Positions 1-12,000 are shown, numbered from the stretch's first letter. The stretch: DNA of 64,000 bases from Bubalus kerabau (GCF_029407905.1 NW_026577902.1:930001-994000), one strand, 5' to 3'. Numbers and translations: made by a program. The notes: generated from the letters alone by a model not told the origin.

Positions 1-390
1 GAGTCCAGCAGATATACATAGGATATTTACATCGCTTAAGACAAACATTTCCTCAGGAACAAATGCATTGCTTAGCTCAAGGTTTGTCTGCGAAATTCTT
101 ACACATCAGTAGATGGCTCCGAGCTGGGTTTCTACACACAAGAACATGAATGCAAAGGACAAGCCTGCACAGCCCATCTGACCCCTCCCCCACAGCTAGC
201 AGCATTTCCAAGTGACCTCTTAAGGCCTTCCCCAAAATACAGGGGCACCTCTGGGTTTCCTGTTTCAAGCTCTTCGAACACTTTTCTTAAAAAAAAAAAA
301 AATCCTGCACACTTCTTGATAGAATGCCACAGTGCAAGGAAAACAGGCCTTCAATACTTAAACCTCCCTGTGCCAAACACTTGGGGCTTG

Positions 391-412
391 GTTTTGTTTT
401 GTTTTGTTTTTT
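391..412. repeat. (GTTTT)n simple repeat
   Basis: Short GTTTT tandem run inside copy A. The equivalent run in copy B is at 4760-4781. Confidence 0.85.
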
Positions 413-1004
413 AATTACACCACCACATAATTTAAAGCTTTTTACAATTTCTAATTACTCAGTACCAAAACACCAAACTTTTATTGCACAAGGTCCCCAT
501 GAAAAGGCCCACGCATCAGGACAGCCACAGATTCTGCCATGAAAGGGAAGCAAGGTGCCCTCCCCACTTCTTTGCTGCCTGGGCGGCCACCAGGGTTTGA
601 AATCCATGCACCCTACTAACTTTCTAGGGTGCAATTCGCGGACCCTTCCCTTTCTCATCCTAGCAGGTGCTCCAGGGCCCGCTGGCCTACAAAGTGCCAG
701 AAGCAGGGCTGGGCCAGCCGGCCAGAGTTCAGGGTTCTGTCCCTTGGACTTCCAGGGGACACTAGGCTGCTTGGGAAAACCGTGCAGACTGAGATTTTTC
801 AGCAAAGGGGTGGATCGGTAAAGGCCTTGACACCAAGGGCGAGGCCTTTCTGCAACCGCCAGTTTGGGGAGCTCCGAGAATGTGCCAACAGAGGGCGGAA
901 TACGTGGTTCCCTGCTCCAAGCAGTCCCAGTTCTCTGACCTGTGGCCCGCAGCCCTCCGCTGCACCCACTAGATGTGGATCCTTGGGGACACATTTGCAT
1001 AGGA

Positions 1005-1300
1005 AATGGGCGTTCCTAGCCGCAGTGGCGACCCCGGAGAGCACAACTGGGACCGAACCCCCACCCACAGCCATCTAAATCTCGACCCGCGCAGCCCAGT
1101 TTTACCCCGCCCCTGCCGCACTCCCAGCGCGTTTCCAGCTGCAGTGGGGACCCCCGAGAGCACAACTGTTACCACCCCCCACCCCCTCCCGACCGGAACC
1201 CCGACCCGCGCCGCCTGGGATCGCCCCGCCCCTGGCGCGCTCCCGGCGCATTGCCCACTTCCACCAGGGGCTCCCGGTGAGCCCTGTCCCCACGCCCGGT
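1005..1300. repeat. CpG-rich minisatellite (~119-bp unit), copy A
   Basis: Successive units begin near 1010, 1129 and 1247. Each has a gcgttcccagcngcagtgg-like start, a gagagcacaactg motif and a cccgcccctg block. The stretch is strikingly C- and CpG-rich compared with its AT-rich right flank. It resembles a CpG island in composition, but no gene is visible beside it. The matching tract in copy B has about four units, so copy number differs between the duplicates. Confidence 0.7.
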
Positions 1301-1340
1301 TCCAGGAGAGGCTCTCGGACCTCGCTACTGCCGCCAGGTC

Positions 1341-2111
1341 AAACACGAGGACAATACATCCACCCCACAGAGACAATCCAAGCTGTCTATGATTTAGGGT
1401 TCAAACGAGGACTACAGAAAGGAAAGATGTCCTGACCTAGGAGGGCCATGAGAGTCTATAGATCCAAACAAAATTGGGTACCAAGGAAGCTTTTTTCCTT
1501 GGAACCCGGAAAGCTGGTTCTTTGCATATGCAATGACCAACAATTAGCTTGTTACCCAAGCCTGCCTCGCTGCCACCCCCACTCCCCACCCCACTCCCCA
1601 GGAAAACGGCTCAAAGAAATATTTTAAATCTCAGGTGGAAAACTGGAAGATGTCTTGTCTGTCTGTCTGGATTAAGGTATATGTCAGTGTGAGCCTTGTG
1701 TTTTTTGATAATATTGCTCAAGTTCTGAGTTCTGATTTCAATGGTCTCAAGACAAGGCAGCCCTTCCAAATCAAACTGCTGGACATACAAGAAAACATTG
1801 ACCTAAATGAATGTCAGAGTCCCGTGAACTGGGAACTAGTCAATATTAAATATCTAGTATTTTTGGTTTTGCTCCTCCACTATAGACATGTCTAAGAGTC
1901 AACAACATTAAGCACAACATGTTCATAGTGCCTAGGTTTCTTTTGAGGTAAAAATTGCTCTATTGTTATATGTGTCACAAGCTTGTCAGCAAGAAAGTAC
2001 CTGGAAACAGCAACAACCAATGTAAAATATGTAAATGTGATATGAGCTTTTAGATAAACTCTTAACAATAATTATACTCTAAAATATCTGCCTCTCATAG
2101 TCTTGATTGAA
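1341..2111. other. AT-rich sequence with no recognisable feature
   Basis: I see no gene, known repeat or tandem structure here. The only long open frame, at 1635-1895 on the plus strand (86 codons), has no recognisable motif and is a length expected by chance in AT-rich DNA. An old degraded repeat cannot be excluded by eye. Confidence 0.5.
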
Positions 2112-2286
2112 GGCAGAGGAGAAGGGGATGACAGAGGATAAGATGGTTGGATGGCATCACTGACTCGATGGACATGAGTTTGAGCAAGCCCCTGGTGTTG
2201 GTGATGGACACGGAAGCCTGGCGTCCTGCAGGCCACGGGGTCACAAAGAGTCAGACTCGACTGAGCAACTGAACTGAACTGAACTT
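2112..2286 (+). mobile_element. BovB (RTE LINE) 3'-end fragment
   Basis: The stretch carries the characteristic BovB 3' terminal sequence: aggagaaggggatgacagag, the ggatggcatcactgactcg block, the gttggtgatggacac block, the cacaaagagtcagactcg block, and a short tail of repeated actga units. BovB elements are RTE-type LINEs abundant in ruminants and usually heavily 5'-truncated, as here. The fragment contains only non-coding 3' end, so no reverse transcriptase is encoded. The same tail is shared with ART2-type derivatives, so an ART2 assignment is the main alternative. Confidence 0.85.
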
Positions 2287-2991
2287 ACAATCGTTCCTCC
2301 AGGTGTTTTGGTTACCTGAGTTTCTATCCTGGTGCTAAACTAAGTGACGACAGTGTATTGAATAGCTAGGTCACTTCCAAATAAATGAAACTTCTTAAAC
2401 ATTCACGACTTGAAAGGACCTCCCTTTTACACAGAAACAAAAGAGATTTTTGACTCTGCATGAATAGTGACTGGCACCATCCGAACATATTAAATGTAAG
2501 AAAGCAATTTTTTTGTTTTGTTTTGTTTTGTTCTGTTCTTGCAGGAAGCGGGGTGGGCGCTATTATCACTGATAGGTATGCTCACCAATCTATCAAATGC
2601 CAATATAAGAGTCAGTTCTTGGTTGCTGAAGGGAAATGTATGACTTGTTATTACAAGAATGTGTGGAATGCAATCACACTTTAAGAAGGAAAACGAAGTA
2701 GTTCTGTCTTAGAGGTGGCATTTTCAGGACGGGAGAAGCAAAGGAATGGGTACAGAATGGGATAAGGAGGTTGCAGGGAAAGTAGGCCCCCAGAAAAGAC
2801 TTTTGTGCCTAGCACAAGTTTTCTTGAGATGTTGAACTGCCTTTGCTAATGGAGTTTAAGTTTCTTTACCTCTTAAGTGATCTCTTCTAGGTTGACCTAG
2901 AACAGAAATCTTTTGTTAGCTTTGGCTAAGAGGAGAAGTATTGTTTCACGGTGACATATGTGATCCTACCTGACTGTTCTCATCCCCTTTG
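2287..2991. other. AT-rich sequence, nothing recognised apart from a (GTTTT)n run
   Basis: A T-rich GTTTT run sits at about 2508-2541. The rest has no open frame or repeat that I can assign. Confidence 0.5.
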
Positions 2992-3003
2992 ATATCTATG
3001 CAC
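2992..3003. repeat. Left target-site duplication of Bov-A2 SINE
   Basis: atatctatgcac, repeated exactly at 3277-3288 on the other side of the SINE. This is typical LINE-machinery target-site duplication. Confidence 0.9.
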
Positions 3004-3276
3004 TGCTGCTGCTGCTGCTGCAGCTGCTAAGTGGTTCAGTTGAGGCTGACCCTGTGCCACGCCATAGATGGCAGCCCACCAGGCCCCGCAGTCCCTGGGG
3101 TTCTCTAGGCAAGAACACTGGAGTGGGTTGCCATTTCCTCCTCCTATGCATGAAAGTGAAAAGTGAAAATGAAGTCGCTCAGTGGTGTCCGACTCTTAGC
3201 CACCCCATGGACTGCAGCCTACCAGGCTCCTCCGTCCTTGGGATTTTTCAGGAGTGGGGTGCCATTGCCTTCTCCC
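3004..3276 (-). mobile_element. Bov-A2-type SINE
   Basis: Read on the plus strand this is the reverse complement of a Bov-A2 element. It starts with a (CTG)n run, the complement of the usual (AGC)n tail, followed by two related A-type units. Each unit carries a gcagcc(c/t)accaggc core and a caggcaagaacactgg or caggagtggggtgcc stretch. The halves are joined by the tgcatgaaagtgaaaagtg linker. Perfect 12-bp flanking duplications fix both ends and show an intact insertion. Bov-A2 is specific to ruminants and is mobilised by BovB, which makes it good evidence for the host lineage. It encodes no protein. Confidence 0.93.
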
Positions 3277-3288
3277 ATATCTATGCAC
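3277..3288. repeat. Right target-site duplication of Bov-A2 SINE
   Basis: Exact copy of 2992-3003. Confidence 0.9.
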
Positions 3289-3545
3289 AAGCCTGCCTAA
3301 ATAATTGACTTCTAGCCAACTTTGGGATGCCCATGACCACCCACCCTTACCAGGCAACAGAGAAGAGAAAAACACTTACCACAGGAGGTTCTGATAAGGA
3401 ACAAGGAACTAACAAGCTCCCACCTACCAGGATTCTGCAGAGGTCAACAAGAGGTCAGCAAGAGATGAGAGACTGCAGTCCAGAGGTCCTAGCTACTTCC
3501 ATCTAGCAACAAACACCCAGCATAGTCAAAACGATTTCAATGTTA
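3289..3545. other. No recognisable feature
   Basis: Non-coding by inspection, with no tandem or dispersed repeat that I can name. Confidence 0.4.
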
Positions 3546-3547
3546 AA

Positions 3548-3571
3548 GAATAAATAAATAAATAAATAAAT
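3548..3571. repeat. (TAAA)n microsatellite
   Basis: About six tandem TAAA/AAAT units in AT-rich flank. Confidence 0.9.
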
Positions 3572-3754
3572 AGACAGAAGTTCTTTGAACACATGTCTGA
3601 ATTTAGGGGTGAGGCATTACATATGTGTCCCAGGATAATCTTAAAGTGTCAGAAAGTAAAGAAATTAAAGACAACTATCAAGCTGTCCAAACTGATAAAA
3701 ATGAATGATTACACAGTTTTATCTGTATACATTAGCAGATAATAATCTGAAAAG

Positions 3755-3965
3755 GAATTTTAAAAAATTCCCTTTCAATAATATCAACATGAATAAAACA
3801 CTTTGCCATGGATGTAACGAGGATGACAAGACTGGCACACTGGAAATTATACACCCTGGCTGAAAACTATCCTGAATACATGGACAGATATTCCATAACG
3901 ATGGAAAGACTTAAGATGGCAATACCATGGAATGCATCTTCAATCTGAAATGAAGATTTGATATG
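3755..3965 (+). mobile_element. Possible ancient LINE-1 ORF2 remnant
   Basis: Word order here loosely follows the part of L1 ORF2 just downstream of reverse transcriptase. It shows ctttcaataatatcaa, a gaaaactat block, a gacagatattcca block, and ggaaagacttaagatggcaat. That matches the order in which the younger L1 at the end of the window reads near 62820-63010. Similarity is patchy and the frame is destroyed. The call rests on order of short matches only. Confidence 0.4.
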
Positions 3966-4370
3966 ATTTGATCGCTCAGAGCTTTTGTGCCATCAACTGT
4001 TATTAAAGTATGAAAGAGATAGAGAAAGCTGCTGACTTAGACTCGAGGCGGTGTGGGGGGGGTAGTAAGAGTACCCCCTGCTGGTCTTTAGCCAGATATT
4101 CTACAGGCACTAGCAGTCAGCTAAGGAAAGAAAGGAACTGTTTCAGGGAATGGCACCAGTCCCCTCCCCCACGACATGCATTGAGATAATATTGGCAGCA
4201 GGTGAGTCATCCCGGGCCAAAACTTGATTGACATGAATCTTGAAGAAAGGCAGTATTGCAGGCAAATATATCATTTCCTTAACATAGATAAGGAGAACAA
4301 GCTAGGAGGAAAACATGCTGTTTTGTTCAAATCGCTTCTGAGCCTTTTGGGGGAACCGACCTGAAGCCAG
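3966..4370. other. No recognisable feature
   Basis: Contains a short G run near 4050. I see no gene or assignable repeat. The right end may belong to the duplicated unit, since copy A is cut by the window start and the duplication boundary cannot be seen. Confidence 0.4.
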
Positions 4371-5735
4371 AGTCTAGCGGAAATACATAGGATATTTACA
4401 TTGCTTAAGACAAACATTTTCTTAGGAAAAAATGCATTGCTTAGCTCAAGGTTTGTCTGCGAAATTCTTACACATCAGGAGATGGCTCCGAGCTGGGTTT
4501 CCACACACAAGAACATCCATGCAAAGGACAAGCCTGCACAGCCCATCTGCCCCCCTCCCGCACAGCCAGCAGCATTTCCAAGTGACCTCCTAAGGCCTTC
4601 CCCAAAATACAGGGGCACCTCTGGGTTTCCTGTTTCCCTCACTTCGAACAATTTTCTTAAAAAAAAAAAAATCCTGCACACTTCTTGATAGAATGCCACA
4701 GTGCAAGGAATACAGTCCTTCAATATTTAAACCTCCATTTGCAAAACACTTGGAGCTTGGTTTTGTTTTGTTTTGTTTTTTAATTACACCACCACATAAT
4801 TTAAAGCTTTTACACGTTCTAATTATTCAGTTCCAAAACACCAAACTTTTATTGCACAGGGTCCTCATGAAAAGGCCCACGCAGCTGGACAACCACAGAT
4901 TCTGCCATGAAAGGGCAGCAAGGTGCCCTCCCCCCTTCTTTGCTGCCTGGGCGGCCACCAGGGTTTGAAATCCATGCACCCTACTAAGTTTCTAGGGTGC
5001 AATCCATGGACCCTTCCCTTTCCCATCCCAGCAGGTGCTCAAGGGCCCGCTGGCTTACAAAGTGCCAGAAGAGGGCTGGGCCAGCCGGCCAGAGTTCAGT
5101 GTTCTGTCCCTTGGACTTCCAGCGGACACTAGGCTGCTTGGAAAAACCGCGCAGACTCTGAGATTTTTCAGCAGAGGGGTGGAGCGGTAAAGGCCTTGAC
5201 CCCAAAGGCAAGGCCTTTCTGCGACCGCCAGGTTGGGGAGCTCCGAGAATGTGCCAACAGACGGCGGAATACTTGGTTCCCTGCTCCACGCAGTCCCAGT
5301 TCCCTTACCTGTGGTCTGCAGCCCTCCGCTGCACCCACGGGATGGCGATCCTTGGGGACCCAGGAGCGGACGAAATGGGCGTTCCCAGCCGCAGTTGCAA
5401 CCCCCGAGAGCGCAACTGGGAACCCCTCCCCATCCCCCCCGTGAGCCGACCCCGCCCCGCTCCGCCAGGGTTAGCCCCGCCCCTGCCGCGCTCCCTGCGC
5501 GTTCCCAGCCGCAGTGGCGACCCCGGGAGCACAACTGGGACCGACCCCCACCCAAAGCCATCTGAATCTCGACCCCCGCAGCCCGGGTTTACCTGTCCCG
5601 GGTGCGCTCCCGGCGAGTTTTCAGCCTCAGTGTCCACCTCTGAGAGCACAACTGGGAAGCCCGCCCCCACCCCCGCCAGAAGCCGACCCCCGCCCCACGC
5701 CGCCCGCGTTCACCCCGCCCCTGCACGGTCCAGGT
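4371..5735. repeat. Diverged direct-repeat segment, copy B
   Basis: Second copy of the segment at 1-1340, in the same orientation and offset about 4.37 kb. It keeps the A-rich run near 4660, the GTTTT run at 4760-4781, the minus-strand AATAAA (TTTATT at 4848-4853), and the CpG-rich end. It runs directly into satellite II-like sequence at about 5735. Copy A instead runs into AT-rich DNA, so the right boundaries differ. This fits either two units of a larger tandem repeat of about 4.4 kb or two LTR-like copies. The intervening 3 kb shows no retroviral coding signal, so I favour tandem or segmental duplication. Confidence 0.8.
5383..5735. repeat. CpG-rich minisatellite (~115-bp unit), copy B
   Basis: Unit starts lie near 5383, 5498, 5612 and possibly 5728. 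Each repeats a gcgttcccagccgcagt-like start, a gagcacaactggga motif and a cccgcccc block. The last start overlaps sequence that also aligns to satellite II, so the boundary is approximate. Confidence 0.7.
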
Positions 5736-8035
5736 ACCTTCCCAGCTTCTAGCGTTCACGCCCGGGTAGGAGCAGGATGTAGGAGTATGGGAGATGTGTC
5801 TGGAGCCTGACAGCCTCAGCTCCGCTCTGGCCTGCCCTTTGGACCTAGGAGCCAGGCCAACTTGCAGAGGGCTTAGGGCCCCATTGTATGCAAACTACCA
5901 AGGCCTACCGCAAGGAGAGCTCTGTCCGAGGGAAGGGAAGTGCCCCAGGCTGCGTTCCCAAGCTGTTGCTTGGCAATGCAGACTCAGCGGTAAACGGAGG
6001 GAATCAGGCTCTCTGTAGCCGCAGCTTCACACACAGGTGTGTCTCCGTAGGAATCAAGAAAGATCCTGACAGGGTGAGGTTCATTAGAGCTATACTAAAG
6101 AGCAAAGGCTTGTCCATGTGGTCTTGCCTTCCCCTGTGCCTTTGGGTCTCCAGGCTCGGCCCCAGCTCCGTGGAAACAACCCCTGAGAAAATATCTTCAA
6201 GATCCACTTTTCCCAGTGTCTGGGAACCGGGGTTCGTAGGAGGAGAGAAAAGCACGCCTCCATAGGGAACGAAAAGGCAGCCCACCTGCCTGTGTTTTGA
6301 AGCCTCTATTTGGAAGGAATGGGTTAGCTTCTCCTAAAGGAGACCTCCAGATCTGCTCAGAAGTTGTTAATTCCAGAGGCAGGGTACTGGTTCCTGACTG
6401 CCCTTTGCTAGCCTTGCAAAGATATTCCTAGATTCTAGAGTTATTTTCCATGAAGAAGCAGGCTTCAGGAATGTGTCAGACGGGACTGGCTCCTTATTGA
6501 CCTCAGCTCAGCTATTGCCTTTCCATTCAAACTAGGGCAAGGCCCTACTTTATGAAGGGTAAGGGTCTTCTTCTTTGCAAACTGCCAAGGGCTACAGCAA
6601 TGAGACCTCTGTCAAGGTGAGGGAAGCCTAAGAGGATGGATTCTCAAGCAGGTGCTTTGCCACAAAGCATCAGCACCCCACGGAGAGAATCAAGCTCCCT
6701 GTGCACCAATGTTGGGAGTGTAGCTTCACACACAGAGTTGTCTCTATAGGAGCCAAGAATGTTCCTGAGAGATTAGGTTCACTAAACCTCTCCTACAGAG
6801 CATAGACCTGTCAATGTGGTTTTGCCTTCCCCTGTGAGTTGGGTCCTCGAGGTCCGCCACACCTCCGGGGAAACTGTCCCTGAGAAAAGATCTCCAGGAA
6901 CCGCTTCGCCGAGGCTGGGAAATGCTGTTCACAGGAAGTAAGGCAAGCGAATCTCCTGCAGAGTAAAAGAGGCCTTACAGTCCCTGGAGGAGCAGGCTGC
7001 CAGAGTGTGTGAAACCTGACTGTTGCCTTACTGGCCTCAGCTCCGCCATTGCCTGTTCATCTGAGCTAGCACCCAGGCCTACTTGGAAAAGCGTTTGGGT
7101 GCAGATTTCTACAAAGTGCCAAGGGCTACAGCAGTGAGAATTCTCTCAGTGGTAAGGGAGAGCATTTTATGGATTCTCAAGCTGTTTTCTGAATGACAGC
7201 GTCAAAATGAACAGAGAGAATCAGGCTCTCTGTGCCCCTATGTTAGGTACGCAGCTTCACACACAGAGGTGTCTCTATAGGAGCCAAGAATGCTCCTGAG
7301 AGATGAGGTTCACAAGAGGTCTGCTACAGAGCATAGACCTGTCCATGTGGTCTTGCCTTCCCCTGTGCCTTTGGGCCCCGGGCTCGGCCCCAGCTCCGTG
7401 GAAACAAGCCCTGAGAAAATATCTTCAAGATACGCTTTTCCCAGAGGCTGGGAACTGGAGTTCATAGGAGGAGAGAAAAGCAAGCCTCCTTCGGGCACGA
7501 AAGGCTGCCAACCTGCCTGTGTTTTGAAGCCTCTATTTGGAAGGAATGGGTTAGCTTCTCCTAAAGGAGACCTCCAGATCTGCTCAGAAGTCGGTAATTC
7601 CAGAGGCAGGGTGCTGGTTCCTGACTGCCCTTTGCCAGCCTTGCAAAGACATTCCAAGATTCTAGAGTTATATTCCATGAAGGAGCAGGCTTCGGGAATG
7701 TGTCAGAGGGGACTGGCTCCTTATTGGCCTCAGCTCAGCTATTGCCTTTCCATTCAAACTAGGACAAGGGCCTAGTTTATGAAGTGTAAGGGTCTTCTTC
7801 TTTGAAACTGCCAAGGGCTACAGCAATGAGACTTCTGTCAAGGCGAGGGAAGCCTAAGAGGACGGATTCTCAAGCAGGTGCTTTGCTACAAAGCATCAGC
7901 ACCCCACGGAGAGAACCAAGATCCCTGTTCCCCAATGTTGGGAGTGTAGCTTCACACACAGAGTTGTCTCTATAGGAGCCAAGAATGTTCCTGAGAGATT
8001 AGGTTCACTAAACCTCTCCTACAGAGCATAGACCT

Positions 8036-9098
8036 GTCCATGTGGTTTTTCCTTCCCCTGTGAGTTGGGTCTCCGAGGTCCACCACACCTCCGGGGAAAC
8101 TGTCCCTGAGAAAAGATCTCCAGGAACCGCTTCGCTGAGGCTGGGAAACGCTGTTCACAGGAAGTAAGGCAAGCGAATCTCCTGCAGAGAAAAAGAGGCC
8201 TTACTGTCCCTGGAGGAGCAGGCTGCCAGAGTGTGTGAAACCTGACTGTTGCCTTGCTGGCCTCAGTTCCACCATTGCCTGTTCCTCCGAACTAGGACCC
8301 AGGCCTATTTGGAGAAGCGTTTGGCTGCGGATTTCTACAAAGTGCCAAGGGCTACAGCAGTGAGAATTCTCTCAGCGGTAAGGGAGAGCATTTTATGGAT
8401 TCTCAAGCTGTTTTCTGAACGACAGGGTCAAAATGAACTGAGAAAATCAGGCTCTCTGTGCCCCTATGTTAGGTACGCAGCTTCACACACAGAAGTGTCT
8501 CTATAGGAGCCAAGAATGTTCCTGAGAGATGAGGTTCACTAGAAGTCTGCTACAGAGCATAGACCTGTCCATATGGTTTTGCCTTGCCCTGTGAGTTGGG
8601 TCCCTGAGGTCCGCCCCAGCTCAGGGGAAGGAGCCCCTGAGAAAAGATCTCCAGGGACCGCTATTCCCCCAGGCTGGCAAACACAGTTCACAGGAGGTAA
8701 CACAAGCGAGCCTCCTGCAAGGCACAACAGGCCTTAGTCTCCCTGGACGATCAGGCTGCAAGAGTGTGTGAGACCTGACTGGTGCCTTACTGGCCTCAGC
8801 TCCGCCATTGCATGTTCCTCTGAACTAGGACCCAGGCCTACTAGGAGAAGGGTTTGGGTATGGATTTCTAAATACTGCCAAGGGGTATAGCAATGAGAAC
8901 TGTGTCACGGGTAAGGAAGAGCATTGTATGGATTTTCAAGCTGTTGTTTGAACGACAGCTTCAAAGCTGCACAGAGAGAATCAGACTCTGTGTCTCCATG
9001 TTCGGTACACAGCTTCACAGACAGGAGTGTCTCCATAGGAAACAAGAACGTTCCTGACAGAGTGAGGTTCACTAGAGCTCTCCTAGAGAGCAAAGACT
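8036..9098 (+). repeat. Two consecutive short monomers (break in long/short alternation)
   Basis: Anchors at 8036, 8570 and 9099 are 534 and 529 bp apart. Both monomers are of the short type, with the aggccttantctccctgga block and without the ~165-bp long-monomer insert. Elsewhere the array alternates long and short. This is the expected footprint of an out-of-register exchange or loss of one long-specific block. Confidence 0.8.
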
Positions 9099-12000
9099 TG
9101 TCCATGTGGTTTTTCTTCCCCTGTGCGTTTGGGGCTCCAGGCTCGGCCCCAGCTCCGTGGAAACAACCCCTGAGAAACGATCTTCAAGATCCGCTTTTCC
9201 CAGAGGCTGGGATGTGGGGTTCATAGGAGGCGGGAAAAGCAGGCCTCCTTCAGAGAGCAAGAGGCAGCCAAGCGGCCTGCGTTTGGAAGCCTCTATTTGG
9301 AAGAATGGGTTAGCTTCCCCTAAGGGAGACCTCCAGATCTGTTCAGAAGTTGGTAATTCCAGAGGCAGGGTTCAGGGTCCTGACTGCCCTTTGCCAGCCT
9401 TGCAAAGACATTCCTAGATTCTACAGTTATCTTCCTGAAGAAGCAGGCTTTGGGAATATGTCAGACTTGACTGGCGCCTTATTGGCCTCAGCTCAGCTAT
9501 TGCCTTTCCATTCAAAGTAGGACAAGGCCCTACTTTATGAAGGGTAAGGGTCTTCTTCTTTCCAAACTGCCGAGGGCTACAGCAATGAGACCTCCGTAAA
9601 TGCGAGGGAAGCATAAGCGGATGGATTATCAGGAAGGTTCTTTGCCACCAAGCATCAGCACCCCACGGAGAGAATCAGGCTCCCTTTGCCCCTATGTGGG
9701 GTGTGTAGATTCACACACAGTGGTGTCTCTACAGGAGCCAAGAATGTTCCTGAGAGATGAGGCTCACAAGAGCTATCCGACAGAGTGCTCACCTGTACAT
9801 GTGGTTTCGCCTTCCCCTGTGAGTTGGGTGCTCGAGGTCCACCCCAGCTCCGAGAAAACAGCCTCTGAGAAAAGATCTCCAGGAACCGCTTTTCGCCCAG
9901 GCTGGGAAAAGCTGTTCACAGGAAGTAAGGCAAGTGAGCCTCCTGCAGAGAAAAAGAAGCCTTACTGTCCCTGGAGGAGCAGGCTGCCAGAGTGTGTGAA
10001 AACTGACTGGTGCCATACTGGTCTTAGCTCCGCCATTGCTTGTTCCTCCGAACTGGGACTCAGGCCTACTTGGAGAAGGGTTTAGGTGCAGATTTCTACA
10101 AACTGCCAAGGGCTACTGCAATGAGAACTCTCTCAGAGGTAAGGGCGAGAATTGTATGGATTCTCAAGCTGTTTTCTGAACGACAGCATTAAACCTGCAC
10201 AGAGAGAATCAGGCTCTTTGCCGCCATGTTGGGTACGCAGTTTCACACACAGAGGTGTCCGCATAGGAGCCAAGAACGTTCGTCAAAGACTGAGGTTCAC
10301 TAGAGCTCTCTTAGAGAGCAAAGACTTGTTCATGTGGTTTTGCCTTCCCCTGTATGTGTGGGTCTCTGGGCACAACCCCAGCTCCGTGGAAACAACCCCT
10401 GAGCAAAGATCTCCAAGATCTGCTTTTCCCCCATGCTGGGAACCAGGGATCATAGGAGGCAGGAAAAGCAAGCCTCCTTCAGGCAAAAAGAGGCAGCCAA
10501 CTAGCCTGTGTTTGGAAGCCTCTATTTGCAAGGAATGGGTTAGCTTCTCCAGAAGGAGACCTCCAGATCTGCTCAGAAGATAGAAATTCCAGAGGCAGGG
10601 TCGAGGTTCCTGACTGCCCTTTGCCAGCCTTGCAAAGACATTCCTAGATTCTAGCAATATTTTCCATGAAGGAGCAGGCATCGGGAATATGTCAGAGTTG
10701 ACGGGTGCCTTACTGGCCTCAGCTCAGCTATTGCCTTTCCTTTCAAACTAGGATCAGGGCCTACTTGGTGAAGGGTAAGGGTCTACTTCTTTCCCAACTG
10801 CCAAGAGACACAGCAATGAGACCTCTGTCAAGGCGAGGGAAGCGTAAGCAGATGGATTCTCAAACAGGTGCTTTGCCACAAAGCATCAGCACCCCACGGA
10901 GAGAATCAGGCTCCCTGTGCCCCTATGTTCGGTGTGTAGCTTTACACACAGAGGTGTCTCTGTACGAGCCAAGAATGTTCCTAAGAGATGAGACACACTG
11001 ACGTCTCCTACAGAGCATAGACCTGTCCATGTGGTTTTTCCTTCCCCTGTGAGATGGGTCCCCGAGGTCCACCCCAGCTCTGGGGATAGAGCCCCTGAGA
11101 AAAGATCTCCAGGAACCGCTTTTTGCCCAGGCTGGGAAACGCAGTTCACAGGAGGCAAGGCAAGCGAGCCTCCTGCAGGGAAAAATAGGCCTTACTGTCC
11201 CTGGAGGAGCAGGCTGCCAGAGTGTGTGACACCTGACTGGTGCCTTACTGACCTCAGCTCCGCCATTGCATGGCCATCCAAACCAGGACCCAGGCCTACT
11301 TGGAGAAGGGTTTGGGTGCGGATTTGTAAAAACTGCCAAAGGCTACAGCAATGAGAAGTCTCTCAGAGGTAAGGGAGAGCATTGTATGGATTCTCAAGCT
11401 GTTGTTTGAACGACAGCTTCAAAGCTGCAAAGAGAGAATCAGGCCCTGTGTTCCCCCTTGTTGGGTACACAGCTTCACACACAGGGGTGTCTCCATAGGA
11501 GTCAAGAACGTTCCTGACACAGTAAGTTTCACTTAGAGGTCTCCTGGAGAGCAAAGACTTGTCCATGTGGTTTTCCTTCCCCTGTGCGATTGGGTCTCTG
11601 GTCTCGGCCCCAGCTCCATGGAAACAACCCCTGAGAAAATATCTTCAAGATCCGCTTTTCCCAGAGGCTGGGAACAGGGCTTCATAGGATGCGAGAAAAG
11701 CAGGCCTCCTTCGGGCGCGAAAAGGCAGCCAACTGGCCTGTTTGGAAGCCTCTATTTGGAAAGAATGGGTTAGCTTCTCCTAAAGGAGACCTCCAGATCT
11801 GCTCAGAAGTCGGTAATTCCAGAGGCAGGGTGCTGGTTCCTGACTGCCCTTTGCCAGCCTTGCAAAGACATTCCCAGATTCTAGAGTTATTTTCCATGAA
11901 GGTGAAGGCTACGGGAGTATGTCAGACTTGGCAGGCACCTTATTGGCCTCAGCTCAGCTATTACCTTTCCATTCAAACTAAGACAAAGGCCTACTTTATG

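Larger units (their letters stand above)
1..1340. repeat. Diverged direct-repeat segment, copy A (left-truncated by window edge)
   Basis: This segment matches 4371-5735 almost continuously in the same orientation. Shared landmarks in order are the cataggatatttaca block, an A-rich run near 290, a GTTTT run near 391, the accaccacataatttaaagc block, and a GC-rich end with ~119-bp subrepeats. Homology already exists at base 1, so the duplicated unit continues left of the window. The copies differ by many substitutions and small indels, and open frames present in one copy are broken in the other, so there is no sign of coding constraint. A minus-strand AATAAA (TTTATT at 480-485) lies about 500 bp from the CpG-rich end. 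That could mean the unit once carried a minus-strand transcription unit or LTR-like element. Family unknown. Confidence 0.8.

Noticed and set aside
455..1392. Open frames in copy A (for example 181 codons minus strand, 149 codons plus strand)
   Set aside because: The homologous frames in copy B are shifted or stopped by indels, so there is no coding conservation between duplicates.
2992..3288. An expanded (CTG)n trinucleotide microsatellite at 3004
   Set aside because: It is the reverse-complement (AGC)n tail of the Bov-A2 SINE and is short.
1..5735. Copies A and B as the two LTRs of one provirus
   Set aside because: The 3 kb between them has no recognisable retroviral coding sequence and contains a SINE and a BovB fragment. 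The copies also end in different contexts. Not excluded, but less likely than duplication.
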